Positions 38,001-45,179 of a DNA stretch of 64,000 bases are shown in pieces. The stretch comes from J029 sp964482495 (GTDB taxonomy: Bacteria; Planctomycetota; UBA1135), in the NCBI GenBank assembly GCA_964482495.1, contig CAYZXS010000006.1, positions 41,319-105,318 of the forward strand, read 5' to 3'. Below the pieces are notes generated by a model. The model saw nothing but the letters and a program-made list of their open reading frames with translations, was not told the origin of the DNA and searched no databases. The translations under genes and the position numbers were made by a program. Each line of letters opens with the position of its first letter. The stretch's first letter is position 1.

Positions 38001-38778
38001 CCGACTGGTAGCCGCCGGTGGTGCCGGCCACGGCGCCGGCGCCGACGCCCCGGCCGAAGCGCACCCGGTAGCGGGTGGTCTCCGGCCGCGGCCCGAGCAA
38101 CAGCGCCTGGTCCAGGGCGTCGCGGGCGATGCTCTGGTAGGACTCGAGGTGCAGCGCCGAGGCCTCTAGCGCCGCGCCGTCGTTGCGGAAGCCGCGCTCG
38201 GAGGTCGGGTCCTCCGGCAGCGGGCGGCCGAAGTCCATGCGCACGCCGAGCAGCTCCTGCAGGCTCGAGCTGTACTGGGCCTTGTTCAGCCGCCGCAAGG
38301 TGCCGCGACGGCCGGCGTCGCCGCCAGTGGCGCGGGCCGCTTGGATCAGGGATGCCTCGATCCAGCTCTCGAGCTGCTCGCGCTCTTCGGCTTCCGGCCG
38401 CCACTTGCCGCGCGGCATGTCGCCGAGCCGCATCAGGTCGAGGGCCTGCTTCCAGGTGCCGGCGTCGGGCCCGCTGGCCATGTCCGGGTCGAGCAGGTCG
38501 ATCCGCAGGCCGGCCTTCTGCTTTTCCTCGCCGTGGCAGGAGACGCAGTACTCGTCGAGCAGCGGCCAGATCTCCTGATCGAAGTCGGCCGGCGCGGCGG
38601 CGGGGGCCGGCTGCGGGTCCTGGAAGGGCTTCGGCAGCGCGGCGGCGGGCAACGCGGGGGCGGCGCCGAGCAAGAGGCCGGCGGCGAGCAGGTGGCGGGG
38701 CAAGGTCGGGCGGGGCGGGGGACGGGGGGTGGCGTCGGCGGCCGCAGCCGGCCAGCCGATGTCCGGGCAAGCTACCAC
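35074..38778 (-). CDS. Planctomycete-type cytochrome c protein with DUF1587/1592/1588/1585 domains
   Basis: 1234 residues. Signal-like segment LPRHLLAAGLLLGAAPALPA, then an N-terminal haem site CVSCHGEEKQKAG at residue 78. DUF1587 follows (RRLNKAQYSSSLQELLG), then an inserted sandwich module LGSDDALWVWLNGELL (about 480-560), a carbohydrate-binding-like module, and the DUF1595/1592/1588/1585 series: FAGRAFRRPLAPEEL, ASRLSYFLWDSPPDEEL, FLAGHSNGLEPHPIKRAVW, and CFDCHAGFDAYGFAFE, a second CxxCH. The start is a GTG and is uncertain because no ATG precedes the signal segment. Function of the family is unknown; a link to polysaccharide oxidation is often suggested. Upstream gene of the DUF1552 pair. 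Confidence 0.88.
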   Translation of the reverse strand: MVACPDIGWPAAAADATPRPPPRPTLPRHLLAAGLLLGAAPALPAAALPKPFQDPQPAPAAAPADFDQEIWPLLDEYCVSCHGEEKQKAGLRIDLLDPDMASGPDAGTWKQALDLMRLGDMPRGKWRPEAEEREQLESWIEASLIQAARATGGDAGRRGTLRRLNKAQYSSSLQELLGVRMDFGRPLPEDPTSERGFRNDGAALEASALHLESYQSIARDALDQALLLGPRPETTRYRVRFGRGVGAGAVAGTTGGYQSVPLPTEHFRVEVLDESGQPRRPVDDAERVALEALQRRISVGLRGSASDRFHVVDEGLILYSALPHKEVAPGSWQGPSPNLKLELQRCFPERGELLMEVVASRGYLVRQRKELLVDLEAPEPRVHLRPRTEPASGAGAPDDGASRATAFGPWLQAGPVAATSGEAARDASLLDPSAPLDFAQPLADGTPWQPAAGADGEVQRYPGEVGVVFLAQQIDAPSARTAEISLGSDDALWVWLNGELLLARDVRRGVAPDQDQLELPLRRGRNQLLLKVVNYLGGFGSYHRLRYDGALAGPRPFHLEAPAEAVVLQAERSDQRRNLRFEGGALVPDAVPEPSEARLVLELPEGGYYQFDLVHPARPADAMGSVRFSVRDMRLDLRPVSSPEELDAGFAVTALGAGYLNAGRHELKLGGRFFTGFSHLVATPLEASHPLVARLEAEAEQQAQTETPALRVYAGTRTDDGMDYLSFDRSQAVEAELGAAGRYRFRGRLEDLPIPEPETGDTEILSGILVLGLWNDHLAKSRDQAGAPLLVESIEVTAPYHPEWPPASRRRILFDSPRRGDEEAYAGEVIGRFAGRAFRRPLAPEELERYLGFWRDIRGDGAGLEESLREVLVAVLCSPHFLFLLEAEQADFALASRLSYFLWDSPPDEELVALARDGQLLDQLAAQTDRMLDDPRARRFTRAFARQWLRMDRFTGMSLDADAFPAFTRFVKADMAEETERFVHEVLAADLPLHTLVDSDFAMLNQNLAEYYGVKGVRGTHFRAVPVRPEMQRGGLLSQGSFLAGHSNGLEPHPIKRAVWIKRKILGAPPVPPPPNVPDLDPGIPGFDQMTLKEQIEAHRDKPSCFDCHAGFDAYGFAFEAFDAGGILQSERKGRPVDASAVLPDGTAIDGLDDLKRWLREQAGDAVARSVIDHLYAYALGRELDWRDQAELSAIFDRARSQGFRARAVVHGVVQSPSFLLDAAASSRPGATRQ

Positions 38779-38924
38779 GCCAGAACCGGCCTCGAGGGGC
38801 CGGGAAGGGCACTTTTTCGACTCCGGCGGCTGGACCTGCCGGATCTCTCCGGGCGCCGCTCACGGTTCTCCGCCGGGGGCGAAGAAGTCGCTCCTGAGCC
38901 CTGGAAGAAAACGAACGGTCGTGC

Positions 38925-38930
38925 TAAAAT
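38925..38930 (+). promoter_or_regulatory. Candidate extended -10 (TGC TAAAAT), leaderless geometry
   Basis: TAAAAT preceded by TGC, as in extended -10 promoters, ending exactly 6 nt before the ATG of the TetR gene. Confidence 0.5.
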
Positions 38931-38936
38931 GGCGGC

Positions 38937-39557
38937 ATGAGCAAGGGCGATGACACCCGGCGTGCCATCCTGGCCGAGGCCCTGGACCTGACCTCCGAGG
39001 TCGGGCTGGAGGGGCTGACGATCGGGGTCCTGGCCAAGCTGGTCGGCATGTCGAAGAGCGGCCTCTACGCCCACTTCGCCTCCAAGGAGGAGCTGCAGGT
39101 GGCGGTGCTCGAAGCCGCCGCCGGCCTCTTCCGGGAGCAGGTCTTCGAACCCGCCAAGCGCCAGCCGCGCGGCTTACCCCGCATCCAGGCCCTCTTCGAC
39201 CGGTGGCTGGACTGGTCCGCCACCGTGCTCAGCGGCGGCTGCCCCTTCATCGCCGCCTCGACCGAGTTCGACGACCGTCCCGGCCCGGTCCGGGACGCCC
39301 TGGTCCTCCAGCTCGGCCAGGTCACCTCGATGATGTCCCACGCCGCCGCGCTCGCGGTGGAGGAGGGGCACTTCGATCCGGACCTGGATCCCGGGCAGTT
39401 CGCCTTCGAGGTCTGGGGCCTGGTGCTCTCCGCCCACCACACCCACCGCTTGATGGGCAAGCGCGACGCTCGGGAGAGCGCCCGCCGCGCCTTCACTCGC
39501 TTGATCGCCGCGGCGCAGCAGCCGCAACCGCAGCCGGCTCCCCCTAGCCCCGCATGA
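38937..39557 (+). CDS. TetR/AcrR-family transcriptional regulator
   Basis: 206 residues. N-terminal DNA-binding domain of TetR type: RRAILAEALDLTSEVGLEGL and the helix-turn-helix LTIGVLAKLVGMSKSGLYAHF with ASKEELQ. The ligand-binding half contains CPFIAASTEFDDRPG and a Pro/Gln-rich tail. The ligand and target are unknown. It is divergent from the DUF1592 gene. The stop overlaps a downstream ATG (ATGA) of a very short reading frame that may be the remnant of its regulated partner. Confidence 0.88.
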   Translation: MSKGDDTRRAILAEALDLTSEVGLEGLTIGVLAKLVGMSKSGLYAHFASKEELQVAVLEAAAGLFREQVFEPAKRQPRGLPRIQALFDRWLDWSATVLSGGCPFIAASTEFDDRPGPVRDALVLQLGQVTSMMSHAAALAVEEGHFDPDLDPGQFAFEVWGLVLSAHHTHRLMGKRDARESARRAFTRLIAAAQQPQPQPAPPSPA

Positions 39558-39823
39558 CCATGAAAGCCCGTCTCCGCTCCGCTTGGATCCATCTCCTCCA
39601 CGCGGTCTTCCCCGGTCTGAAACCGGTCTCCTGTGACGACGGCTGGCCCGAGCTCCAGGCCGACCTCGATCACGGCCGCGAGGAGCCCGATCAGGCGCCG
39701 TTGACCGTCGCCACCATGCGCGTGGCGCGCGCGCGGATCCGGTCGAAGCGGCCGGCCGCCAGGTCCTCCGGCTCGAACAGGACGTTGACGAAGCCGACGC
39801 CGAAGGCGCCCGCCGCCAGGTAG
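39554..39823 (+). pseudogene. Possible truncated gene coupled to the TetR gene
   Basis: The ATG overlaps the TetR stop as ATGA, and the first 45 codons show the GC-ending codon use of real genes here (MTMKARLRSAWIHLLH at the start). The frame then runs into the antisense of the KDPG aldolase gene and ends after 89 codons. Either it is the broken start of a lost partner gene or chance. No homology is recognised. Confidence 0.22.
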
Positions 39824-40323
39824 TCGGCGGCGTTCTCTTCGGTCACGCCCGAGGTCGGGAAGATCCGCAGGAAGGGCAGCGGCCCGCGGCAGACGCGCAC
39901 CCAGGTCGGACCGTCGGGCGGGCCGGGGAACAGCTTCACCACCGGCGCGCCTGCGCGGTGGGCCGCGAGCATCTCCGCCGGAGTGTAGGTGCCGGGCACG
40001 CACACCAGGTCGCGCTCGGCGCACCAGCGGATGAGCGCGGGGTCGGCCACCGGCGACACCAGGAAGCGGGCCCCGGCGTCGACCGCCGCCTGCGCCTGCT
40101 CCAGGTCCAGCACGGTGCCGGCGCCCACGAGCAGCCCCGGGTCCGCTGCGAAGGCGGCGATCTGCTCGAGGGCGCCGGGCGTGTTCAGCGTGAATTCGAT
40201 GACGCGGAAGCCGCCGTCGACGGCGGCGCGCATGGCCGGCTCCACGGCCTCCGCCAGCGGCGTGCGAAGAATGGCCGAGCAGCGGTGTTCGGCGATGATC
40301 CCCAGGGTCCGGTCGACGCTCAT
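39691..40323 (-). CDS. eda: KDPG/KHG aldolase
   Basis: 210 residues, normal length for 2-keto-3-deoxy-6-phosphogluconate / 4-hydroxy-2-oxoglutarate aldolase of the Entner-Doudoroff pathway. Motifs: CSAILRTP, GFRVIEFTLNTP with the catalytic Glu, LLVGAGTVL, ARFLVSPV, and the Schiff-base Lys in APVVKLFPGP, followed by LPFLRIFPTSGV. The common R in the second motif region is replaced in places, and strict substrate preference cannot be read. Stands alone between the TetR gene (convergent) and a nuclease gene (divergent). A TAGATT lies 8 nt before the ATG. Confidence 0.88.
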   Translation of the reverse strand: MSVDRTLGIIAEHRCSAILRTPLAEAVEPAMRAAVDGGFRVIEFTLNTPGALEQIAAFAADPGLLVGAGTVLDLEQAQAAVDAGARFLVSPVADPALIRWCAERDLVCVPGTYTPAEMLAAHRAGAPVVKLFPGPPDGPTWVRVCRGPLPFLRIFPTSGVTEENAADYLAAGAFGVGFVNVLFEPEDLAAGRFDRIRARATRMVATVNGA

Positions 40324-40331
40324 GGTGACCC

Positions 40332-40337
40332 AATCTA
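40332..40337 (-). promoter_or_regulatory. Candidate -10 hexamer TAGATT, near-leaderless
   Basis: On the minus strand, 8 nt before the aldolase ATG. Confidence 0.4.
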
Positions 40338-40415
40338 GCGCGCCGTCGCGCCGCCACGGGCGGGAGGCCGCCGCCCCGAACCAGCGCTTGCAGCGGCCCC
40401 GCCGCGCCGGAGAGG

Positions 40416-41549
40416 ATGACCGCGCCGATGCCCCCCTCCGCTCCGCCGCCGGTCGCCGACCGCAGCCGACACCGCGAGGCGCTGCCGCGGCCGTGGGTCC
40501 ATTATCCGCCGCGCCACGGCAGCTTCCTCGGCTTCGCCGCCGAGGGCGGTCCCGCCTGGTTGTGCGCCTGCGCGACTCCGGCTCTGGAGAGCCTGGTCCG
40601 CTTCGCGCGACGCGGCAAGGGGGCTGCGGCGCGCGCTTGGTGGCAGCTCCCGGCGGCGCTGATCGCCGAGGTGGTGCCGGAGCTCGCCGCCCTGGACGAC
40701 CGAGCGAAGGGCGCCGATCCGCGGCGCGCTCCCGGCCGCCGGCAGGAGGTCCAAGCCTCGCTGGAGCGGACCGACCCCGGCGTCTTGCTGGACTTGCCGC
40801 GCGGCGACGGCCTCTGCCACCGCTGCCAGCGGGCGGTCCCCGCCCTGCGCTTCTGCGGGCCCGAGGACGGCGGCCGCTTCCTCCAGAGCCACGGCTGGTA
40901 CGTGCAGCAGGCCTACTACCGCAACGGCCTCGACCTCGACGGCCTGCGCCTGCGGCGGAAGGCCTGCCCGGCGCCCCTGCGCCGAATCGTGCTCCGGTTG
41001 CACCGGGTGACGGCCAAGCTCGAGGAGGAGATGGCGCGCCGCTACCCCGAGGCGGAAGCCGAGGAGCGGGCCATGCTCGACCTGCCGCGCGCCGATCCCT
41101 ACGGCCTCGATCCGCCCGACCGCCTCGACCGGCTGCGCTGGCTGGCGCCGCGGTGCCTGCGGGCGGTCAAGAACCACCTCGAGAGCCTGGCGCGGCTGGA
41201 CTTCGGCCTGGCCCCGGTGGGGGAAGGGCTGATCGCCGAGCCGCTCCTGGCCCAGGCCGTGGCGCGGCTGTTCCCGGACGAGCCGCTGCGCCGTCGCTCC
41301 CGGCCGCGCTGGCTCGCGGGGCTGGAGCTGGACCTCTACCTGCCGGAGCGGGAGCTGGCCTTCGAATTCCAGGGCGAGCAGCACTTCGCCCCGGTCGAGG
41401 CCTGGGGCGGCGAGCTGGCCTGGCGCGAGCTGCAGCGCCGGGACCGGCGCAAGGCGCGGCTCTGCCGCGAGCGCGGCGTGCGCCTGATCGCCTTGCGCTA
41501 CGACGAGGCGCTCACCGAGGAGCACCTGCGGCGCCGCCTCAGGGAGTGA
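40416..41549 (+). CDS. Stand-alone PD-(D/E)XK-like nuclease with Cys motif
   Basis: 377 residues, no signal peptide. The C-terminal 80 residues form a restriction-endonuclease-like core: GLELDLYLPERELAFEFQGEQHF supplies the Asp and an E-x-Q pair in place of the usual E-x-K, followed by RELQRRDRRKARLCRE and GVRLIALRYDE. The central part carries CHRCQRAVPALRFC, a likely zinc-binding knuckle, then HGWYVQQAYYRNGLD. The N-terminal 130 residues are unrecognised. No methyltransferase or specificity subunit is near, so this is not an ordinary restriction system; repair, mobile-element or phage defence roles are possible. GGAGAGG lies directly before the ATG. The stop overlaps the convergent CotH/LTD gene by 11 bp. 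Confidence 0.65.
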   Translation: MTAPMPPSAPPPVADRSRHREALPRPWVHYPPRHGSFLGFAAEGGPAWLCACATPALESLVRFARRGKGAAARAWWQLPAALIAEVVPELAALDDRAKGADPRRAPGRRQEVQASLERTDPGVLLDLPRGDGLCHRCQRAVPALRFCGPEDGGRFLQSHGWYVQQAYYRNGLDLDGLRLRRKACPAPLRRIVLRLHRVTAKLEEEMARRYPEAEAEERAMLDLPRADPYGLDPPDRLDRLRWLAPRCLRAVKNHLESLARLDFGLAPVGEGLIAEPLLAQAVARLFPDEPLRRRSRPRWLAGLELDLYLPERELAFEFQGEQHFAPVEAWGGELAWRELQRRDRRKARLCRERGVRLIALRYDEALTEEHLRRRLRE

Positions 41550-44500
41550 CGCTGTTCTTGGCGCCCGGCGTGCCGCCGGTCCCCAGCGAGGCGCTCCAAT
41601 TGGCGCCCTGGCCGTTGTCCAGGTGCGGCTCGTTCAGCTCCAAGGTCGGCCCGTTGCCGTCCGGTTCGGTCGGCCACGGCGAAGCGTCGTCGTAGTGGAC
41701 CTCGTCGAAAAGGCTGCCGTCGGGCTGGCGCAGCTGCAGCAGCTCGCCGCTGCCCTTGAAGCTGAAGCCGAGGTCGCCGATGGCGTTGCTGACCCCGGGG
41801 AACAGGACCTGGAAGGAGGCCAGGTCGCTGCACAGCACCAGGTAGCCGCGCGGCGGCACCACGGTGCCGGCGGGGATGGCGTAGGCCGCGGCCTCGTCGT
41901 GGAAGCTCCAGTTCGACAGGTCGAGCGGCGCGTCCGAGTGGTTGTGGAGCTCGACCCAGTCCCCCGGATCGAAGCTGGCGGCGGAGTTGTAGTTGATCTC
42001 GTTGATCACCGCCGCCGGGCCGCCGGGCTGGAAGTTGGCCGTCACGGCGTAGTTGCCAGCCGGATCGATGTCGACCGTGGCGGTGGCCGGCAGGCCCGGA
42101 TCCGACCAATCGACGAATTGGTAGCCGAGCGCCGGCACTGCCGTCAGCTCGACCGGCACGCCGAGGAAGTACTCACCGCTCCAGGGGCCGTCCACCTCGA
42201 CGGTGCGCAGGCGGATGGTGCCCGCGCCGGGGGGCTGGACGTCGAGGTCGAGCTGGTAGCCGCCGGCGAGGTTGAAGTACTGCTGCACGTGGCCGCGGGC
42301 GTGGGCCGGCCGCTGGTCCGTGAAGTCACGGATCTCGCCGAGGTTGCGGTGCCAGAGCTGGATGTTCCGGTTCCACCGGGACTGGTGGGCCTCCATCTCG
42401 GGCTGCAGCTCCAGGGCGACCTCGGTCGCGGTCGCCAGGGCCACGTCGGGCCGGAAGCGGCTGTTCAAGAGGTCGGCGTAGCGGTTGATGAACTCGCGGG
42501 CGAAGAACTGGCTGCGCAGCATATTGCGGAGCAGGAAGGTGGCCCAGGAGGGGTTGAAGAGGCCGCCGTTCGGGTTGGTGGCGAAGGCGAGGGTGTTGTG
42601 GCTAGGGGAGTTCTCCAGGCCCAGGCCGAAGTCGGTGTCGTAGAGCAGCCATCGCCACCGGCCGTCCGGCGTGCGCGGCCGCCAGAACTTGATGTTGTTG
42701 CCCGGCCAATCGGAGTTGGCCAGGTAGATCTGGACCGCGCAATAGGTGGCGAAGTTGTCGGTCTCCATCAGGGTCTGGACGTGGCGGTAGTTCGCCTCCA
42801 CCGCCATGTCGTTTGCGGCGATGAAGTCGATCATCGCCTGGTAGTGCGCCGCGTCGCCCTCGACGACCTCCTTGTTCAGCTCGAGCAGGTCGATGTTGTC
42901 CGGGTCGACGCCGCGGTGCTCCTCGAGGTAGTAGCGGTCCTGGCGCTCACGGATGCCGTGCACGCCCCAGTAGGCGCCGTTCAGGAGCAGCAGCGCCGGC
43001 TGGTAGCGCATGATCTCGAGGTCCAGACCGTCGACCATGCGGTGAGCGGCGCCGTCGCGCATGTGGCCTTCACACCAGTCGTTGCCGGCGTTGCGCAGGA
43101 CGATGCGGCGGAAGGACTGCGGCGCCTCAGGTCCGAAGAAGGGGTAGGCGATCTCGTTCGGGCCGTAGCCGTCGCGGGCGAGGATCCGCAGGCTCTTCTG
43201 CGGGAAGGTGCGCGAGAAGCCGCCGTGGATCTTGAGCCCGGCGTCAAAATTCATCGGCACCGAGCCGTTGGTCTCGAACATCTCGACGTGGACCGGTTTC
43301 TCCCAATTGTTCCAGTGGTTGCCGCCGAAGATGTTGCCGTGGTAGATCCCGGTCTGCGGGTCCCACAGGTTGGGCGGGTCGGTGACCAGCGAGAACACGG
43401 GGATGGTCGAGGTCACCCCGACCGCGAAGGTGCCCGTGGCGATGTCGCTGGGCCACTTGCCGCTCTCGAAGGCGCGGGCGCGGAGCACCTGGATCGGGCC
43501 GCTCACCGACAGCGGGCCGGCGTAGACCGGGTCGTCCGGGAGCGGCTCGGAGGAGTCGGTCGTGTAGTGGATGGTCGCGGTGGGGGAGGCGTGGCTCAGG
43601 GTGACCGTGACCGCGCCGCTGGACCAGCCGCCGAGGGGCGTCATGGTCACCGGGTCGGCGAAGTCCGGGAAGCCGGGATTGGTGTTCGGAGCCAGCGGCG
43701 TCGGCTGGAGGTAGTGGTAGAGGGTCGGGCCTCCTGTGGGACCTCGTCCGCGCGACCAGTCGACCTTCATCGGCCCGGTGTCGACCTGGTCGAGCACGGC
43801 GCCGGCTGGGTTGGAGAGGAGGATGGTCTCGCCAGCGGCGTCGAGCTTGAAGTTGGTGTGCAGGGCGACCGCCGGGAATTCCAGCTCTGGCGGGTGGCTG
43901 CCGCCCGGGTTCGCCACGGCGCTGCCGAGGGTCAGGAAGGGGATCAGGCTGAGGTCCCCGTCCGTGAGCCGGCGGTTGTGGACCTGCAATGCCAGCACGT
44001 TGGCGCCGGCTTGGAGCAGGCTCGCGAGCTGGGGCGCGGACTCCGGTTCGAGCGTCTTGCCGCGGTAGAGCGCCGCCTCGTGGTGGCTGTTGGCCTCGGC
44101 GTCGAAGGCGGGGTGGTCGCCAGGGGAGCCGATGTTCGCCCGGGCGACCTCGGCGCCGTTCAGGAAGGCGACGTAGGCGTCGTCGTAATCGACGTGGAGG
44201 AAGGCCTCCACGGTGGCGTCGACCTGCGCCTGCGTCAGCGTGAAGCTGTGCCGGATGTAGACGGTCGGCTCGCTGACCACGGTGGAGTCGTCGCCATCGC
44301 CGTAGCCGAAGCCGCTCGGCCCGGTCGGCCAGCCGGCGTCGTTGAAGCCCGGTTGCCACCAGCCGCTGGGCGGTTCGACGCTGCCCTCGAAGTAGCGCCA
44401 GATCGCCTGGTGGTCGATGATCGTGGTGCGCTCGTTGCTCCAGTTCCTCCGGTCCTTGCCCGAGGCCAGCACGATCAGGTGCTCGCCGGGCTGCAGCCAC

Positions 44501-44745
44501 AGGGTCGGGAAGGTCCAGCGCAGCGGCTGGAGCGGGTCGTCGCTGAGGCCGTATCCGGCCAGGTCGACCGTGAGCGGACCCTGGTTGACCAGCTCGATCC
44601 AGTCGGGCGTGTCCCGATCCTCGTCGCGCAAGCCGTCGATGTTCGAGGCGGCGAACTCGTTGATCACCACCTGAGCGGTCAGCGTGGGAGCGGCGGCCAG
44701 GGCCAAGGCCAGAGCCAGGAGGATTGAGGGGCGGTCGGAGGGCAT
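41539..44745 (-). CDS. Large secreted CotH / lamin-tail-domain protein
   Basis: 1068 residues, signal peptide ending TLTAQ. Order: lamin-tail domain (VVINEFAASNIDG, DWIELVNQG; about 25-110), a galactose-binding-like region (FGYGDGDDSTVV, HVDYDDAYVAFLNG; 115-270), remainder of a second LTD-like strand set, a chitobiase-type sandwich (ATIHYTTDSSEPL; about 385-440), the CotH kinase domain (KIHGGFSRTFPQKSLRI, NGAYWGVHGIRERQD, WRWLLYDTDFGLG; about 450-790), a beta-repeat (GYQFVDWSDPG), and a C-terminal lamin-tail domain (VINEINYNSAASFDPGDWVE). CotH active-site motifs are intact, so protein phosphorylation outside the cytoplasm is plausible. A minus-strand TAGTTT (44782-44787) lies 36 nt upstream. 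Confidence 0.9.
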   Translation of the reverse strand: MPSDRPSILLALALALAAAPTLTAQVVINEFAASNIDGLRDEDRDTPDWIELVNQGPLTVDLAGYGLSDDPLQPLRWTFPTLWLQPGEHLIVLASGKDRRNWSNERTTIIDHQAIWRYFEGSVEPPSGWWQPGFNDAGWPTGPSGFGYGDGDDSTVVSEPTVYIRHSFTLTQAQVDATVEAFLHVDYDDAYVAFLNGAEVARANIGSPGDHPAFDAEANSHHEAALYRGKTLEPESAPQLASLLQAGANVLALQVHNRRLTDGDLSLIPFLTLGSAVANPGGSHPPELEFPAVALHTNFKLDAAGETILLSNPAGAVLDQVDTGPMKVDWSRGRGPTGGPTLYHYLQPTPLAPNTNPGFPDFADPVTMTPLGGWSSGAVTVTLSHASPTATIHYTTDSSEPLPDDPVYAGPLSVSGPIQVLRARAFESGKWPSDIATGTFAVGVTSTIPVFSLVTDPPNLWDPQTGIYHGNIFGGNHWNNWEKPVHVEMFETNGSVPMNFDAGLKIHGGFSRTFPQKSLRILARDGYGPNEIAYPFFGPEAPQSFRRIVLRNAGNDWCEGHMRDGAAHRMVDGLDLEIMRYQPALLLLNGAYWGVHGIRERQDRYYLEEHRGVDPDNIDLLELNKEVVEGDAAHYQAMIDFIAANDMAVEANYRHVQTLMETDNFATYCAVQIYLANSDWPGNNIKFWRPRTPDGRWRWLLYDTDFGLGLENSPSHNTLAFATNPNGGLFNPSWATFLLRNMLRSQFFAREFINRYADLLNSRFRPDVALATATEVALELQPEMEAHQSRWNRNIQLWHRNLGEIRDFTDQRPAHARGHVQQYFNLAGGYQLDLDVQPPGAGTIRLRTVEVDGPWSGEYFLGVPVELTAVPALGYQFVDWSDPGLPATATVDIDPAGNYAVTANFQPGGPAAVINEINYNSAASFDPGDWVELHNHSDAPLDLSNWSFHDEAAAYAIPAGTVVPPRGYLVLCSDLASFQVLFPGVSNAIGDLGFSFKGSGELLQLRQPDGSLFDEVHYDDASPWPTEPDGNGPTLELNEPHLDNGQGANWSASLGTGGTPGAKNSVTP

Positions 44746-44837
44746 GTCGGGACGGGATCTAGATCGGCAATTCAGCTCCCCAAACTACCACGGAACGCGG
44801 AATCGCTCCGGAAGCCCGCGCTGCGGGGAGGCAGCCA

Positions 44838-44843
44838 TAGAAT
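44838..44843 (+). promoter_or_regulatory. Candidate -10 hexamer TAGAAT
   Basis: 30 nt before the GTG of the tiny lipoprotein gene at 44874; supports that gene being expressed. Confidence 0.35.
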
Positions 44844-44873
44844 GGAATCGTCCCCTGTCCGGGGCCTTTTGCC

Positions 44874-45029
44874 GTGCGAGCTGCCGCCACGCTGCTCCCC
44901 CTCGCCCTCTCCGCCGCGCTGGTCCTCCCGGCGTGCTCCAGGGACCCCGCCGATCCGGCCCTGGCGGACATTCCTGACGCGCCCCCGCCGGCTAGCCTGG
45001 AGGCCATGCTGGAAGCCGCAGCGTCCTGA
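44874..45029 (+). CDS. Tiny lipoprotein (51 residues)
   Basis: GTG start, then a textbook lipoprotein signal: basic N terminus, hydrophobic core LLPLALSAALVL and lipobox LPAC at residue 21, followed by an acidic Pro/Ala-rich tail of 30 residues (SRDPADPALADIPDAPPPA). A promoter-like TAGAAT precedes it. It lies just upstream of another lipoprotein gene on the same strand. No homologue is recognised. Longer frames across the region are shadows. Confidence 0.45.
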   Translation: MRAAATLLPLALSAALVLPACSRDPADPALADIPDAPPPASLEAMLEAAAS

Positions 45030-45083
45030 GTCGGCGGCGGGTTTTCTCCGAAGCGCGGGGCCACCGTCCTGCGCGAGCCGGGG

Positions 45084-45089
45084 TAGAGT
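45084..45089 (+). promoter_or_regulatory. Candidate -10 hexamer TAGAGT
   Basis: 90 nt upstream of the ATG at 45180; would give a leader of about 84 nt. Confidence 0.25.
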
Positions 45090-45179
45090 GGAGGCGTTCG
45101 TGCGCGCGGATCTGGACCCCTGGACGGTCCGCTCCGGCCCCGACGGCTCGCCCGGGTCCCGCCAGAACAGGGATACGCC

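Noticed and set aside
41623..44727. 1034-codon plus-strand frame opposite the CotH/LTD gene
   Set aside because: Antisense shadow typical of GC-rich DNA; no motifs, while the minus strand has complete CotH and LTD domains.
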